Shown here: positions 42,780-51,712 of the stretch, one piece after another
Layout: each line of letters starts with the position of its first letter
How positions within the stretch are numbered: position 1 is the stretch's first letter
Source of the DNA: Enterococcus cecorum
Lineage (GTDB): Bacteria > Bacillota > Bacilli > Lactobacillales > Enterococcaceae
Direction of reading: 5' to 3'
Assembly: GCF_023221775.1 (NCBI RefSeq)
Contig: NZ_JAKUDS010000001.1
Location: forward strand, 1 to 64,000
DNA: 64,000 nt
Made by a program: the position numbers and the translations under genes
The notes under the pieces: model-generated
The model's input: the letters and a program-made list of their open reading frames with translations, nothing else
Database searches by the model: none
Told to the model about the DNA's origin: nothing

Positions 42780-42860
42780 GGAGGAGTAGCGAAGTGGCTA
42801 AACGCGGCGGACTGTAAATCCGTTCCTTTTGGTTCAGTGGTTCGAATCCACTCTCCTCCA
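42780..42860 (+). tRNA. tRNA-Tyr (GTA), copy 3
   Basis: Identical in sequence to the copy at 42414-42494. Confidence 0.97.
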
Positions 42861-42866
42861 TGTTTT

Positions 42867-42938
42867 TGGGGTATAGCCAAGCGGTAAGGCAAGGGACTTT
42901 GACTCCCTCATGCGTTGGTTCGAATCCAGCTACCCCAG
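42867..42938 (+). tRNA. tRNA-Gln (TTG), copy 3
   Basis: Identical in sequence to the copy at 42501-42572; followed by the terminator of the array. Confidence 0.97.
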
Positions 42939-42954
42939 TTATATATTGTCTTAG

Positions 42955-42979
42955 CAAGGGTGAAGTCCCTTGTTTTTTT
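42955..42979 (+). terminator. Terminator of the tRNA array
   Basis: CAAGGG pairs with CCCTTG around a six-base loop, followed by seven T. Confidence 0.88.
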
Positions 42980-43000
42980 ATATTCTTTATAAATCAATTA

Positions 43001-43030
43001 TTGAAACCTGATTTTTAAATGTGCTAAAAT
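43001..43030 (+). promoter_or_regulatory. Promoter of the GntR gene
   Basis: TTGAAA (43001-43006), an 18-base spacer and TAAAAT (43025-43030), 32 bases before the gene. Confidence 0.6.
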
Positions 43031-43062
43031 AAATCCAAAGCATGATAAGGAGATTTTTTGAT

Positions 43063-43770
43063 ATGGGGGATAATGTACCAGTATATATTCGAATTCATGA
43101 TGCAATAAAAGAGAAAATCGAAGCAAATCATTGGAAAATAGGGGACCGTTTACCGTCTGAACGAGACTTATCGATTCAGTTTGGGGTTAGTAGAATGACA
43201 TTGCGTCAAGCGATTCAAACACTAGCAGATGAAGGAATCTTGGAACGAAAAATTGGTTCTGGAACTTATGTAGCACGTCAAAAAGTTCAAGAACAAATGA
43301 AGGGGACAACAAGTTTTACAGAAATTATGTTGAACCAGGGGAGAGTCCCTTCAAGTAAGGTTTTAGCCTACCTGATTGTTCGGCCGAGTAAGAGTGAAAA
43401 AGATAAGTTAAAATTGTCTGAGGACGAGATGATTCTTCGTATGGAACGTATTCGATTTGCTGATGATGTACCTATTTGTTATGAAGTAGCCTCCATTCCT
43501 GAACGGTTAATTCGTCCGTTTAGTAAAGAAGAGATTGCTGCTTCGTTATATGCGACTCTTGAGGAAAAAGGTGGATATCAGATTGGAGCAGCCAACCAAA
43601 CAATTACTGCCATTTTAGCATCAGAACAAGTAGCTGATTATTTGGCGGTAAAAAAAGGAGAAGCAATTTTGCGAATGAGACAAATTTCCTTTTTTGATGA
43701 TGGGACGCCGTTTGAATATGTACGTAGTCAATATGTAGGCAGTCGTTTTGAATTTTATCTGGAAAAATGA
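43063..43770 (+). CDS. GntR-family (HutC/UTRA) transcriptional regulator
   Basis: A 235-residue DNA-binding repressor. The N-terminal winged helix carries the GntR signature LPSERDLSIQFGVSRMTLRQAI; the rest (about residues 80-235) is a UTRA ligand domain (MERIRFADDVPICYE). UTRA members such as NagR/YvoA and TreR sense sugar phosphates, so a sugar-phosphate effector is likely but unproved. ATG 43063 is nine bases after AAGGAGA. No transport or catabolic operon adjoins it, so its targets lie elsewhere or at its own promoter. Confidence 0.88.
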   Translation: MGDNVPVYIRIHDAIKEKIEANHWKIGDRLPSERDLSIQFGVSRMTLRQAIQTLADEGILERKIGSGTYVARQKVQEQMKGTTSFTEIMLNQGRVPSSKVLAYLIVRPSKSEKDKLKLSEDEMILRMERIRFADDVPICYEVASIPERLIRPFSKEEIAASLYATLEEKGGYQIGAANQTITAILASEQVADYLAVKKGEAILRMRQISFFDDGTPFEYVRSQYVGSRFEFYLEK

Positions 43771-43806
43771 AAAAGATGGGTGAATGGCTCCACTCATCTT
43801 TTTTTT
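43771..43806. terminator. Bidirectional terminator between the GntR gene and yvyE
   Basis: AAAAGATGGGTG pairs with CACTCATCTTTT (one G-T pair), with A and T tracts on both sides. It overlaps the end of yvyE. Confidence 0.88.
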
Positions 43807-44435
43807 ACGGGATTTTCTACATATGCTTTTTCTAAAGGGGTGATATTTACCTGACTGTTGAATAGATCAATGATGCTTGCTATGAAAATCTCTATTTCTT
43901 TAATATCAATAGCTACTTTAACAGTAATATTCTCTAAATAATTAATTTCTTGAATGGTTATTTGCTCGTTTTCTAAGTAGTTCTGCAATTTACCTAATTG
44001 TGGATAGCTAATTGTGATAGCCAAGATTTGTTGAAGTTTTCCTTCTACTATTCCAATTTTGTCTAAGGCTTCACTCACACTTGTAGAATAGGCGCGAATG
44101 AGTCCGCCAGCACCTAATTTAATGCCACCAAAGTATCTTGTCACGATTGCTAACGTGTTTTGTAGTTCATTTTTTTTCAATACTTCTAATATGGGGACTC
44201 CGGCTGTGCCACTTGGTTCACCGTCATCAGAACTACGCTGAATTTCAAAGTTTTCGCCTAATAAATAAGCGCTACAATTGTGATTAGCCTTGTAGTGTTC
44301 TTTTTTGATTTGATTGATATATTCTCTAGCCTGTTCTTCATTATCAATCCGGAATAAATGGCAGATAAATTTTGATTTTTTGATTTCAATTTGATTTTGT
44401 CCATCTTGAGAAATAGTATAATAGGTTTCTTTCAT
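43794..44435 (-). CDS. yvyE: YvyE/YigZ (IMPACT) family protein
   Basis: A 213-residue protein with the UPF0029/IMPACT N-terminal domain (HNCSAYLLG, SDDGEPSGTAGVPILE, VTRYFGGIKLGAGGLIRAYS) and a ferredoxin-like DUF1949 C-terminus. The eukaryotic relative IMPACT regulates translation through Gcn2; the bacterial role is not settled. It reads leftward from ATG 44435 after AGAAGGAGGT. Adjacent to comFA-comFC, though on the other strand, as yvyE is near comF in Bacillus. Confidence 0.92.
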   Translation of the reverse strand: MKETYYTISQDGQNQIEIKKSKFICHLFRIDNEEQAREYINQIKKEHYKANHNCSAYLLGENFEIQRSSDDGEPSGTAGVPILEVLKKNELQNTLAIVTRYFGGIKLGAGGLIRAYSTSVSEALDKIGIVEGKLQQILAITISYPQLGKLQNYLENEQITIQEINYLENITVKVAIDIKEIEIFIASIIDLFNSQVNITPLEKAYVENPVKKR

Positions 44436-44470
44436 ATTTTATTTACCTCCTTCTATGCATTTTCAAATCT

Positions 44471-44499
44471 AGTATATGTAAAAATTTTTACTCATGCAA
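44471..44499 (-). promoter_or_regulatory. Promoter of yvyE
   Basis: On the minus strand TTGCAT (44494-44499), a 17-base spacer and TATACT (44471-44476). Confidence 0.65.
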
Positions 44500-44521
44500 G
44501 TGAAGTTATTTCATAAAAAAA

Positions 44522-44550
44522 TTGACAAAGTTATTAGAAAACGCGATAAT
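44522..44550 (+). promoter_or_regulatory. Promoter of the PTS IIB gene
   Basis: A perfect TTGACA (44522-44527), a 17-base spacer and GATAAT (44545-44550). This shows that the reading frame before 44582 is untranslated. Confidence 0.65.
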
Positions 44551-44581
44551 AATGCTTAAGAAATATGGAATAGGGGTCTTG

Positions 44582-44911
44582 ATGGTGGAAACAAAAAGTG
44601 TGGTACTTGTGTGTACAATTGGTATGAGTTCCAGTATGCTAATTTCAAAGATGCAACAGGTGATTTATGAACAAGATTTGCCAGTGAAAGTGATGGCGAT
44701 TTCGACACAGGAAGCTTTAGATTATGTTAAGGAACATAATACGGATTTAGTGCTATTGAGTCCTCAAGTACGCTTTATGCAAGAGAAATTTAAAACTGCA
44801 CTCCAAGATAAAAAATCAATTGTTGAAATAATCAATATGAGTGACTACGGGATGTTAAATAGTCAAAACATTTTACAACACGCATTAGAATTGCTTCAAA
44901 TAGAGAAATAA
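44582..44911 (+). CDS. Stand-alone PTS IIB protein, lactose/cellobiose type
   Basis: A 109-residue protein with the PTS IIB active-site loop VLVCTIGMSSSMLISKM, whose Cys would receive phosphate from IIA and pass it to a sugar in the IIC channel. The fold and length match the lactose/cellobiose IIB class. No IIA or IIC gene is nearby, and it has its own promoter and terminator. It may serve a PTS encoded elsewhere or act as a regulator. ATG 44582 is chosen as the first start beyond the promoter; the AGGGG site is five or so bases before it. Confidence 0.8.
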   Translation: MVETKSVVLVCTIGMSSSMLISKMQQVIYEQDLPVKVMAISTQEALDYVKEHNTDLVLLSPQVRFMQEKFKTALQDKKSIVEIINMSDYGMLNSQNILQHALELLQIEK

Positions 44912-44914
44912 TCA

Positions 44915-44952
44915 GAAAACAAGATTAGCTAGGCAGCTTTTCTTGTTTTTTT
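44915..44952 (+). terminator. Terminator of the PTS IIB gene
   Basis: AAAACAAGA and TCTTGTTTT arms enclose an AGCT/AGCT inner stem, followed by a T tract. Confidence 0.8.
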
Positions 44953-44989
44953 TCGTATTTAATAATTGAAAAGAAAGTAAGGTGATTAA

Positions 44990-46300
44990 ATGCGAGAAGA
45001 TGGTTATATTGAAATTTGTAATTTACAAGAAAGTGAAAAATTATCAAAGAATGAATGGTGGATAAGGCCGGCTATTTTAGATGGTAGATGTCAGCGGTGT
45101 AATCAATTGGTTAGCAGTGAATACCAATTGCCAAATGGAGTGATTTATTGTCCGCATTGTATTCAATTTGGTAGGTTAACAAATCAGCAATATCTATGTT
45201 CGAAAAAAAATATCTCAACAGTTACTAAAGCTCAAGCCCAATGCACTTGGAAGGGGAGTTTAACGATTTATCAGCAAAAAATCGCTGATGGGCTGAAACA
45301 TTGTTTGAAAAATCATCATCATGCGCTTGTTTGGGCAGTGACTGGGGCAGGGAAAACAGAGATGCTCTTTCCTTTAATTTTGACTTTTTTAAAGCAAGGA
45401 AAACGTGTTGCAATTTCTTCTCCACGTATAGATGTTTGCTTAGAGTTATATCCGAGAATCTGTCAAGCATTTGCAAAAGAGGATGTTTGTTTAATGTATG
45501 GAAAAAGTAAGGAAGAGTATCGTGAAAAATCATTCGTAGTTTGTACAACACATCAGTTAGTTCATTTTTATCGTGCGTTTGACTTATTAATAATCGATGA
45601 AATTGATGCTTTTCCTTATGAAGGGGATGAAATGCTACATTTTGCGAGCAAACAAAGCCTAAAATTAGATGGAATGCAAGTGTTATTAACAGCTACACCA
45701 CCTAATCCCTTAATTAAAAAGGTAACAGCGGATCATTCATGGGAAGTATTAAAATTACCCATTCGTTTTCACCAAAGACCGTTGTTAGTCCCAAAGTTAA
45801 TATTTAATGAATATTGTGATGATTTGACGAGTCACCCAATTGCTTTTCATCGATTTCTGAAATTAGTTGAATATTTATCAAAGAAATGGCATGTGTTGGT
45901 ATTTTGTCCTAGTATTGCTTATACAAAAATACTGTGTAGTCAGACAAAAAAGTTCTTGCCAAAAATAAAGATGACAGACGTTTCAGCTATTGATCCCAAT
46001 CGACCTTTGAAAGTGGAAAAATTGAGACGACATGAATATGAAATTTTTTTTACGACAACTATACTTGAACGAGGAGTAACCATCGATGAAGTAGCAGTTG
46101 TGGTTGTGGCAGCTCAACACAAAGTATTTACCAAATCAGCTTTAGTACAGATTGCTGGTCGAGCAGATCGAAAGGGAAAAAGTGCAAATGGGGCAGTCTA
46201 TTTTCTTTTAAATGAATATTCCTTAGCTGTAAAGCAAGCTTGTCAGGAAATCAAAGATATGAATGAATTAGCAAAGAAGGTGAAAATGAATGTATTGTAG
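44990..46300 (+). CDS. comFA: Competence helicase ComFA
   Basis: DEAD-box ATPase that helps pull single-stranded DNA through ComEC during transformation. The 436-residue protein has a four-cysteine zinc finger (CQRCNQLV...CPHC, about residues 35-60), Walker A AVTGAGKTEM, motif II IIDEIDAFP, motif III LTATPP, and motif VI QIAGRADRKG. AAGTAAGGTG precedes the ATG. It overlaps comFC by 11 bases. Both genes look intact, but competence also needs genes outside this window. A promoter is not clear in the short gap. Confidence 0.94.
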   Translation: MREDGYIEICNLQESEKLSKNEWWIRPAILDGRCQRCNQLVSSEYQLPNGVIYCPHCIQFGRLTNQQYLCSKKNISTVTKAQAQCTWKGSLTIYQQKIADGLKHCLKNHHHALVWAVTGAGKTEMLFPLILTFLKQGKRVAISSPRIDVCLELYPRICQAFAKEDVCLMYGKSKEEYREKSFVVCTTHQLVHFYRAFDLLIIDEIDAFPYEGDEMLHFASKQSLKLDGMQVLLTATPPNPLIKKVTADHSWEVLKLPIRFHQRPLLVPKLIFNEYCDDLTSHPIAFHRFLKLVEYLSKKWHVLVFCPSIAYTKILCSQTKKFLPKIKMTDVSAIDPNRPLKVEKLRRHEYEIFFTTTILERGVTIDEVAVVVVAAQHKVFTKSALVQIAGRADRKGKSANGAVYFLLNEYSLAVKQACQEIKDMNELAKKVKMNVL

Positions 46301-46967
46301 CTATTGTGGCAAACAAATTGTTAGAAATCTAACTATGAAGGAATTATTGTTTCCATTTTGTCTACCTAAAAATGAATTGTGTATGGATTGTAAGCAGAAA
46401 TTTCATCCGCTACATCCTGGGTGTGCCACTTGTCAAAAAGAAGGGATAACAGGAATTTGTAGTGAGTGTAAAAGATGGCAAAGCTTGTATCCTGGTTATG
46501 ATTTTAAACAAGTAGCATTATTTAAATATGATGAAGGATTTGCAGATTGGATTGAAAATTATAAATATCTTGGAAATTATGAATTACGTCATACATTTGC
46601 ACCTTTAGTAAAAAAAACGATGCGGCAATATGTTGATGCGGTTATTTGTCCCATACCGTTGAGTAAAGAAAAACTAGAAACGCGTGGCTTTAATCAAGTA
46701 GAGGGTGTATTAGAAGCCGCTAATATTTCTTATGAATGCCTGTTACAAAAAATCATTGATACCCCAGCACAAGCAAAAAAAACGAGAGAAGAAAGATTGT
46801 TAATGCCACAAGTATTTAAGGTTGTAGAGGCTTTACCTGATTTAAAAAATAAAGAAATTGTTTTAGTTGATGATGTTTACACTACAGGTAGGACCTTGTT
46901 TTATGCAGCGGAATGTTTATTACCTTTTCATCCTAAGAAAATAAGGACATTTACTTTAGCGAGATAA
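46290..46967 (+). CDS. comFC: Competence protein ComFC (phosphoribosyltransferase-like)
   Basis: Late competence protein of 225 residues: an N-terminal zinc region with two CxxC-type pairs (YCSYCGK; CATCQKEG and CSECKRW) and a phosphoribosyltransferase fold with the PRPP loop VLVDDVYTTGRTL. In transformable bacteria it works with ComFA in DNA uptake. Start ATG 46290 lies inside comFA after GAAGGTG. It is followed by hpf with its own promoter. Confidence 0.93.
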   Translation: MYCSYCGKQIVRNLTMKELLFPFCLPKNELCMDCKQKFHPLHPGCATCQKEGITGICSECKRWQSLYPGYDFKQVALFKYDEGFADWIENYKYLGNYELRHTFAPLVKKTMRQYVDAVICPIPLSKEKLETRGFNQVEGVLEAANISYECLLQKIIDTPAQAKKTREERLLMPQVFKVVEALPDLKNKEIVLVDDVYTTGRTLFYAAECLLPFHPKKIRTFTLAR

Positions 46968-47014
46968 AAGAACTAAAAAAATTATAAAAACAACTATTTT
47001 TGGTAACGGTTTAA

Positions 47015-47042
47015 TTGCATTTATTAAAATCTATGATATAAT
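47015..47042 (+). promoter_or_regulatory. Promoter of hpf
   Basis: TTGCAT (47015-47020), a 16-base spacer and TATAAT (47037-47042) preceded by TGA, an extended -10. A cre-like GGTAACGGTT (about 47000-47014, two misfits) adjoins the -35 box. Confidence 0.75.
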
Positions 47043-47110
47043 AAAGACAAGAAGAAGATAAAGAGTGGTCCTTTATCATTCTTTAGTGGCAGATGAAAGG
47101 GGCAATTGTT

Positions 47111-47659
47111 ATGTTTAGATACAATGTTCGTGGAGAAAATATCGAAGTTACTGAGGCAATCCGTAATTATGTGGAAAAGAAAGTAGGTAAGTTAGAACGC
47201 TACTTTGATAATGCACCTGATGCAACTGCACATGTGAATTTAAAAGTGTATACTGAAAAGACTGCAAAAGTAGAAGTGACAATCCCACTTCCATATTTAG
47301 TATTACGTGCGGAAGAAACTTCACCTGATTTATACGCAAGCGTGGACTTAGTGGTTGATAAATTAGAACGTCAAATTCGTAAATTTAAGACCAAAATTAA
47401 TCGTCGTACACGAGAAACAGCTTTAGTAAATCAAGCTCCAGTTTTTACATTAGATGAAAGTGCTGACGAAGAAGTTGTCGAAACTGATATCGTTCGTACA
47501 AAACGCCTTTCATTAAAACCAATGGACAGTGAAGAAGCTGTATTGCAAATGAATATGCTAGGACATAATTTCTTCATCTTTGAAGATGCTGAAACAAATG
47601 GTATTAGCATTGTTTATCGCCGTAAAGATGGTAAGTATGGCTTAATCGAAACAAATTAA
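47111..47659 (+). CDS. hpf: Long-form ribosome hibernation promoting factor
   Basis: Binds 30S subunits and joins two 70S ribosomes into inactive 100S dimers in stationary phase. The 182-residue protein has the N-terminal S30AE domain (MFRYNVRGENIEVTEAIRNY start) and the C-terminal dimerisation domain (residues about 125-180, FFIFEDAETNGISIVYRRKDG), so it is the long Gram-positive form. ATG 47111 follows AAAGGGG; the upstream in-frame start at 47093 overlaps that site. Between comFC and secA, as in Bacillus (yvyD). Confidence 0.96.
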   Translation: MFRYNVRGENIEVTEAIRNYVEKKVGKLERYFDNAPDATAHVNLKVYTEKTAKVEVTIPLPYLVLRAEETSPDLYASVDLVVDKLERQIRKFKTKINRRTRETALVNQAPVFTLDESADEEVVETDIVRTKRLSLKPMDSEEAVLQMNMLGHNFFIFEDAETNGISIVYRRKDGKYGLIETN

Positions 47660-47674
47660 TAAATAGACTTTAAG

Positions 47675-47704
47675 GCGTCGTGAGATTTCTCATGACGCTT
47701 TTTT
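47675..47704 (+). terminator. Terminator of hpf
   Basis: GCGTCGTGAG pairs with CTCATGACGC (one G-T pair), followed by six or so T. Confidence 0.88.
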
Positions 47705-47832
47705 ACATATCAAAAACATGTTGTTGGTTGAGAATTGTATACTATTTAAGCAGGAAATGTAAAAAAACAAAAAGAAATAAGAAAAAAATTGCATTTTTTG
47801 AATGAATATGCCAAGATAATTTTATTAAAATA

Positions 47833-47861
47833 TTTCAATTCTTTAAAAATAGTGATAGAAT
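47833..47861 (+). promoter_or_regulatory. Candidate promoter of secA
   Basis: TTTCAA (47833-47838), a 17-base spacer and TAGAAT (47856-47861) with an upstream TGA. The rest of the 250-base hpf-secA gap is AT-rich with no ORF. Confidence 0.5.
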
Positions 47862-47911
47862 AGTATGGAGATTGTTCTTAGACAAGAAAGTTTAAAGGAG
47901 TTTTTAAATAG

Positions 47912-50428
47912 ATGGCAAATATTATTCGCAAGATGATCGAGAATGATAAAAAAGAATTAAAGCGCCTAGATAAAATTGCTAATAAAGTAGAAAGCTATGC
48001 TGATGCGATGGCGGCTTTAAGTGATGATGAACTAAAAGCGAAAACAGATGAATTCAAAGCAAGATATCAAAAAGGTGAAACGCTAGATCAGTTATTACCA
48101 GAAGCTTTTGCAGTGGTACGCGAAGCTGCAAAACGTGTATTAGGTCTTTATCCTTATCATGTTCAATTGATGGGAGGAATCGTACTTCACGATGGAAATA
48201 TTCCTGAAATGCGTACAGGGGAAGGTAAGACTTTAACTGCCACTATGCCTGTGTATCTGAATGCATTGACAGGCGAAGGAGTGCATGTGGTTACAGTAAA
48301 TGAATATTTAGCAACTCGTGACTCTACTGAAATGGGAGAGTTGTATAACTGGCTTGGCTTAACAGTTGGTTTAAATATCAATTCAAAGAGTCCTGAAGAA
48401 AAAAGAGCTGCCTATGCTTGTGATATTACTTATAGTACAAATAATGAATTAGGTTTTGATTACCTTCGTGACAATATGGTTGTTTATCGTCATCAAATGG
48501 TTCAACGACCATTAAACTATGCAATTGTCGATGAAGTGGACTCCATTTTAATCGATGAAGCTCGTACACCATTAATTATTTCTGGCCAAGCTGAAAAATC
48601 TACTGCTTTATACACACGCACAGATATGTTTGTTAAGAAGTTAAAAGAGGAGACTGATTATAAAATTGACATTCAGTCGAAAACAATTAGTTTGACAGAA
48701 ACAGGGATCGAAAAGGCAGAGGAATATTTTGCTTTAGACAATTTATACGATATTGAAAATACTGCATTAACTCACCATTTGGATCAAGCCTTGCGTGCGA
48801 ACTACATTATGTTACGTGATATTGATTATGTGGTGCAAGAAGGTAAGGTCTTAATCGTTGATCAGTTTACTGGACGTATTATGGATGGTCGACGTTATTC
48901 AGATGGACTTCACCAAGCGATTGAAGCCAAAGAAAATGTGAATATTGAAGATGAAACCAAAACGATGGCTACTGTTACCTTCCAAAATTTCTTCAGAATG
49001 TACAAAAAATTAGCGGGGATGACAGGTACAGCTAAAACGGAAGAAGAAGAATTCCGTGAAATCTATAATATTCAAGTTATCCAAATTCCAACCAATAAAC
49101 CAGTCATTCGTGATGACCGTCCAGATATTTTGTACACAACTTTAAATAGTAAATTTAAAGCAGTGGTTCAAGATATTAAAGAGCGTTATCGTAAAGGTCA
49201 GCCAGTCTTGGTCGGTACGGTGGCAGTTGAAACGTCTGAATTGCTCTCAAATTTATTAACAAAAGAACGTATTCCGCATGAAGTGTTAAATGCCAAAAAC
49301 CACTTTAAAGAAGCTGAAATTGTCTTAAATGCTGGTCAAAAAGGCGCCGTAACGATAGCCACAAACATGGCGGGGCGTGGTACAGATATTAAATTAGGTT
49401 TAGGAGTAGCTGAATTAGGTGGTTTAGCGGTTATTGGAACAGAACGTCATGAATCTCGTCGTATTGATAATCAGTTACGTGGTCGTTCTGGTCGTCAAGG
49501 AGATCCAGGTGTGTCACAATTTTACCTATCTCTTGAAGATGACTTGATGAAACGTTTTGGTTCAGATCGTGTGAAACAATTATTTGATCGTATGAAACTA
49601 GCTGATGAAGATACAGTCATTCAAAGTAAAATGATTACTCGTCAAGTAGAAGCAGCCCAAAAACGTGTGGAAGGGAATAACTACGATACACGTAAAAATG
49701 TGTTACAATACGATGATGTCATGCGTGAACAACGTGAAGTAATCTATGGTCAACGCCAACAAATCATTATGGCTGAAGATAGTCTAGATGAAGTGCTTAT
49801 GAACATGGTAAAACGTACGATTAATCGTATGGTTGATGCACATACTCAAGTTGAGCAAAAAGATTGGAACTTAGAGGCTGTTGTTGATTTTGCGAAAAAC
49901 GCTTTGGTCCATGAAGACACTATTAGTCTACAAGACTTAGAAGGTAAGACTCAAGACGAGATAAAAGATTACCTATATTCTCGTGCGCAAGAAGTTTTTG
50001 ATGAGAAAAAAGCGCACATCAATAGCCCAGAACAAATGCTTGAATTTGAAAAAGTAGTCATTTTACGTGTAGTAGATGCCAATTGGACAGAACATATCGA
50101 CGCTATGGATCAACTACGACAATCAATCGGGCTTCGTGCATATGGTCAAAATAATCCATTAGTTGCTTACCAAACAGAAGGCTTTACGATGTTTGAAGAA
50201 ATGGTAGGAGCTATTGAATTTGAAGTGACTCGTTTATTCATGAAGGCTGAAATTCGCCAAAATGTGCAACGTGAACAAACACAAACACCTCAACAAACGA
50301 ATTTAAATCAAGATACAAATTCGGCTGGACGAAAACCTGTTCATGTAGAAAAAGTAGGACGTAATGATCCATGTCCTTGTGGTAGTGGTAAAAAGTATAA
50401 AAATTGCCACGGAAAAAATGTAAAATAA
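47912..50428 (+). CDS. secA: Preprotein translocase ATPase SecA
   Basis: Motor that drives secretory proteins through SecYEG. The 838-residue protein has Walker [10 protein letters not shown], motif [18 protein letters not shown], the preprotein cross-linking domain, the second motor domain ([25 protein letters not shown]), the helical scaffold, and a C-terminal zinc motif [14 protein letters not shown] that binds SecB or lipids. AAAGGAG precedes the ATG. A single SecA1 type; prfB follows, as in Bacillus. Confidence 0.98.
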   Translation: MANIIRKMIENDKKELKRLDKIANKVESYADAMAALSDDELKAKTDEFKARYQKGETLDQLLPEAFAVVREAAKRVLGLYPYHVQLMGGIVLHDGNIPEMRTGEGKTLTATMPVYLNALTGEGVHVVTVNEYLATRDSTEMGELYNWLGLTVGLNINSKSPEEKRAAYACDITYSTNNELGFDYLRDNMVVYRHQMVQRPLNYAIVDEVDSILIDEARTPLIISGQAEKSTALYTRTDMFVKKLKEETDYKIDIQSKTISLTETGIEKAEEYFALDNLYDIENTALTHHLDQALRANYIMLRDIDYVVQEGKVLIVDQFTGRIMDGRRYSDGLHQAIEAKENVNIEDETKTMATVTFQNFFRMYKKLAGMTGTAKTEEEEFREIYNIQVIQIPTNKPVIRDDRPDILYTTLNSKFKAVVQDIKERYRKGQPVLVGTVAVETSELLSNLLTKERIPHEVLNAKNHFKEAEIVLNAGQKGAVTIATNMAGRGTDIKLGLGVAELGGLAVIGTERHESRRIDNQLRGRSGRQGDPGVSQFYLSLEDDLMKRFGSDRVKQLFDRMKLADEDTVIQSKMITRQVEAAQKRVEGNNYDTRKNVLQYDDVMREQREVIYGQRQQIIMAEDSLDEVLMNMVKRTINRMVDAHTQVEQKDWNLEAVVDFAKNALVHEDTISLQDLEGKTQDEIKDYLYSRAQEVFDEKKAHINSPEQMLEFEKVVILRVVDANWTEHIDAMDQLRQSIGLRAYGQNNPLVAYQTEGFTMFEEMVGAIEFEVTRLFMKAEIRQNVQREQTQTPQQTNLNQDTNSAGRKPVHVEKVGRNDPCPCGSGKKYKNCHGKNVK

Positions 50429-50435
50429 ATTCATT

Positions 50436-50470
50436 CACGAGGTTGTCTAGATTGGGCAACCCCGTGTTTT
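50436..50470 (+). terminator. Terminator of secA
   Basis: CACGAGGTTGTC pairs with GGGCAACCCCGTG with two mismatches, followed by TTTTCGTTT. The imperfect T run suggests partial readthrough to prfB. Confidence 0.65.
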
Positions 50471-50498
50471 CGTTTAATTTAGAAATGGAGATGTACAT

Positions 50499-51612
50499 AT
50501 GGAAATTGCAGAAATCAAAAATACGCTAACCGAGATGGCAAATAAAATTTCAAGTTTTAGGGGGTCTCTTTGACTTAGATGGTCTAGAAGAAAAAATTGC
50601 TGAGGCGCAGTCTAAAATGGCAGATCCCGATTTTTGGAATGACGCCAATGAAGCGCAAAAAGTAATTAATGAAAATAATGCAAATAAAGCAGTTTATGAA
50701 AAATTCAATCATTTGAGTGAAAATTATGATGAAATTGAAGTGATGTTCGAATTATTACAAGAAGAGCCTGACAGACAGTTAGAATCAGAGTTGGTTCAGC
50801 AGATTTCACTTTTGCAAAAGGAATTAGAAAGTTATGAGCTTCAAATGTTATTGGATGAACCTTATGATCATAATAATGCTATTTTAGAGCTTCATCCAGG
50901 CGCTGGAGGGACTGAATCTCAAGACTGGGGAAGCATGTTGCTTAGAATGTATACTCGTTGGGCGGAGCAACACCAATTTCAGGTAGAAACGCTTGATTAT
51001 CAAGCCGGTGATGAAGCCGGAATTAAGAGTGTGACTTTACTAATTAAAGGATATAATGCTTATGGGTATCTTAAGTCAGAAAAAGGGGTTCATCGTTTAG
51101 TGAGAATTTCCCCCTTTGATTCAGCTAAGCGTCGCCATACGTCATTTTGTTCAGTGGATATTATGCCAGAATTAGATGATACCATTGATATCGACATTAG
51201 TCCTGATGAATTAAAAATTGATACGTATCGGGCGAGTGGTGCTGGTGGTCAACATATTAATAAGACTGAATCTGCGGTTCGTATCACTCACTTACCTACA
51301 GGAATTGTTGTTTCTTGTCAAACACAGCGTTCACAATTAAAAAACCGGGAACAAGCGATGAGTATGTTAAAAGCAAAACTTTATCAATTAGAGTTAGAAA
51401 AACAAGAACAAGAAGCGTTGGCCTTAAGAGGTGAACAAATGGAAATCGGCTGGGGAAGTCAGATTCGTTCTTATGTTTTCCATCCTTATTCTATGGTTAA
51501 AGATCATCGTACGAATTATGAAACCGGAAATGTACAAGCGGTGATGGATGGTGATTTAGATGGCTTTATTGATGCTTATCTTAAATATCGTTTGAATCAA
51601 AAGTCAGAGTAA
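50499..51612 (+). CDS. prfB: Peptide chain release factor 2 (programmed +1 frameshift)
   Basis: Releases peptides at UGA and UAA codons. Translation starts at ATG 50499, reads 24 codons to an in-frame TGA (50571-50573), and must shift +1 on CTT to continue with GAC at 50572, giving about 370 residues. Evidence is the conserved AGGGGG-TCT-CTT-TGA-C signal. The main frame has the stop-recognition tripeptide SPF (near residue 203) and the catalytic GGQ (residues 249-251). When RF2 is scarce, stalling at TGA raises frameshifting. An annotation starting at 50617 would lose the N-terminus. Confidence 0.95.
50559..50574 (+). promoter_or_regulatory. RF2 programmed frameshift site
   Basis: AGG GGG TCT CTT TGA C: an internal Shine-Dalgarno-like AGGGGG three bases before the slippery CTT, then the TGA stop and C. 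It matches the E. coli site except TCT for TAT. Confidence 0.95.
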
Positions 51613-51672
51613 AAGTTATTGTAATGAAATATAACTGTAACTTACTGAAAGCAATTTGCAATATTGACATGT

Positions 51673-51678
51673 TATAAT
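51673..51678 (+). promoter_or_regulatory. Extended -10 promoter of ftsE
   Basis: TATAAT preceded by TGT (TGTTATAAT), 35 bases before ftsE. No good -35 at normal spacing. Confidence 0.5.
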
Positions 51679-51712
51679 AGGTCAGTATGAATGAAGATTT
51701 GGAGAGATTACC

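Larger units (their letters stand above)
42414..42938 (+). repeat. Three-fold 183-bp tandem repeat of a tRNA-Tyr/tRNA-Gln pair
   Basis: Each unit is tRNA-Tyr, a six-base spacer, tRNA-Gln and a 24-base spacer. Units start at 42414, 42597 and 42780, exactly 183 bases apart; the last lacks the final spacer. The three tRNA-Tyr copies are identical, as are the three tRNA-Gln copies, while the spacers differ. Confidence 0.97.

Noticed and set aside
42414-42938. Regular tandem repeats as a CRISPR array
   Set aside because: The repeated units are tRNA genes with clear cloverleaves, and the spacers are short, similar and hairpin-like; no cas gene is nearby.
42385-42957. A 190-codon leftward ORF with three internal repeats
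   Set aside because: It is the antisense of the six tRNA genes; its repeats simply mirror the 183-bp tRNA unit. Proteins of this sort in databases are annotation artefacts.
44522-44581. N-terminal extension of the PTS IIB gene
   Set aside because: The stretch contains a consensus promoter and no ribosome site.
50617-51612. prfB as a simple ORF from 50617
   Set aside because: The frame continues upstream to the frameshift site, and RF2 needs the longer N-terminal domain.
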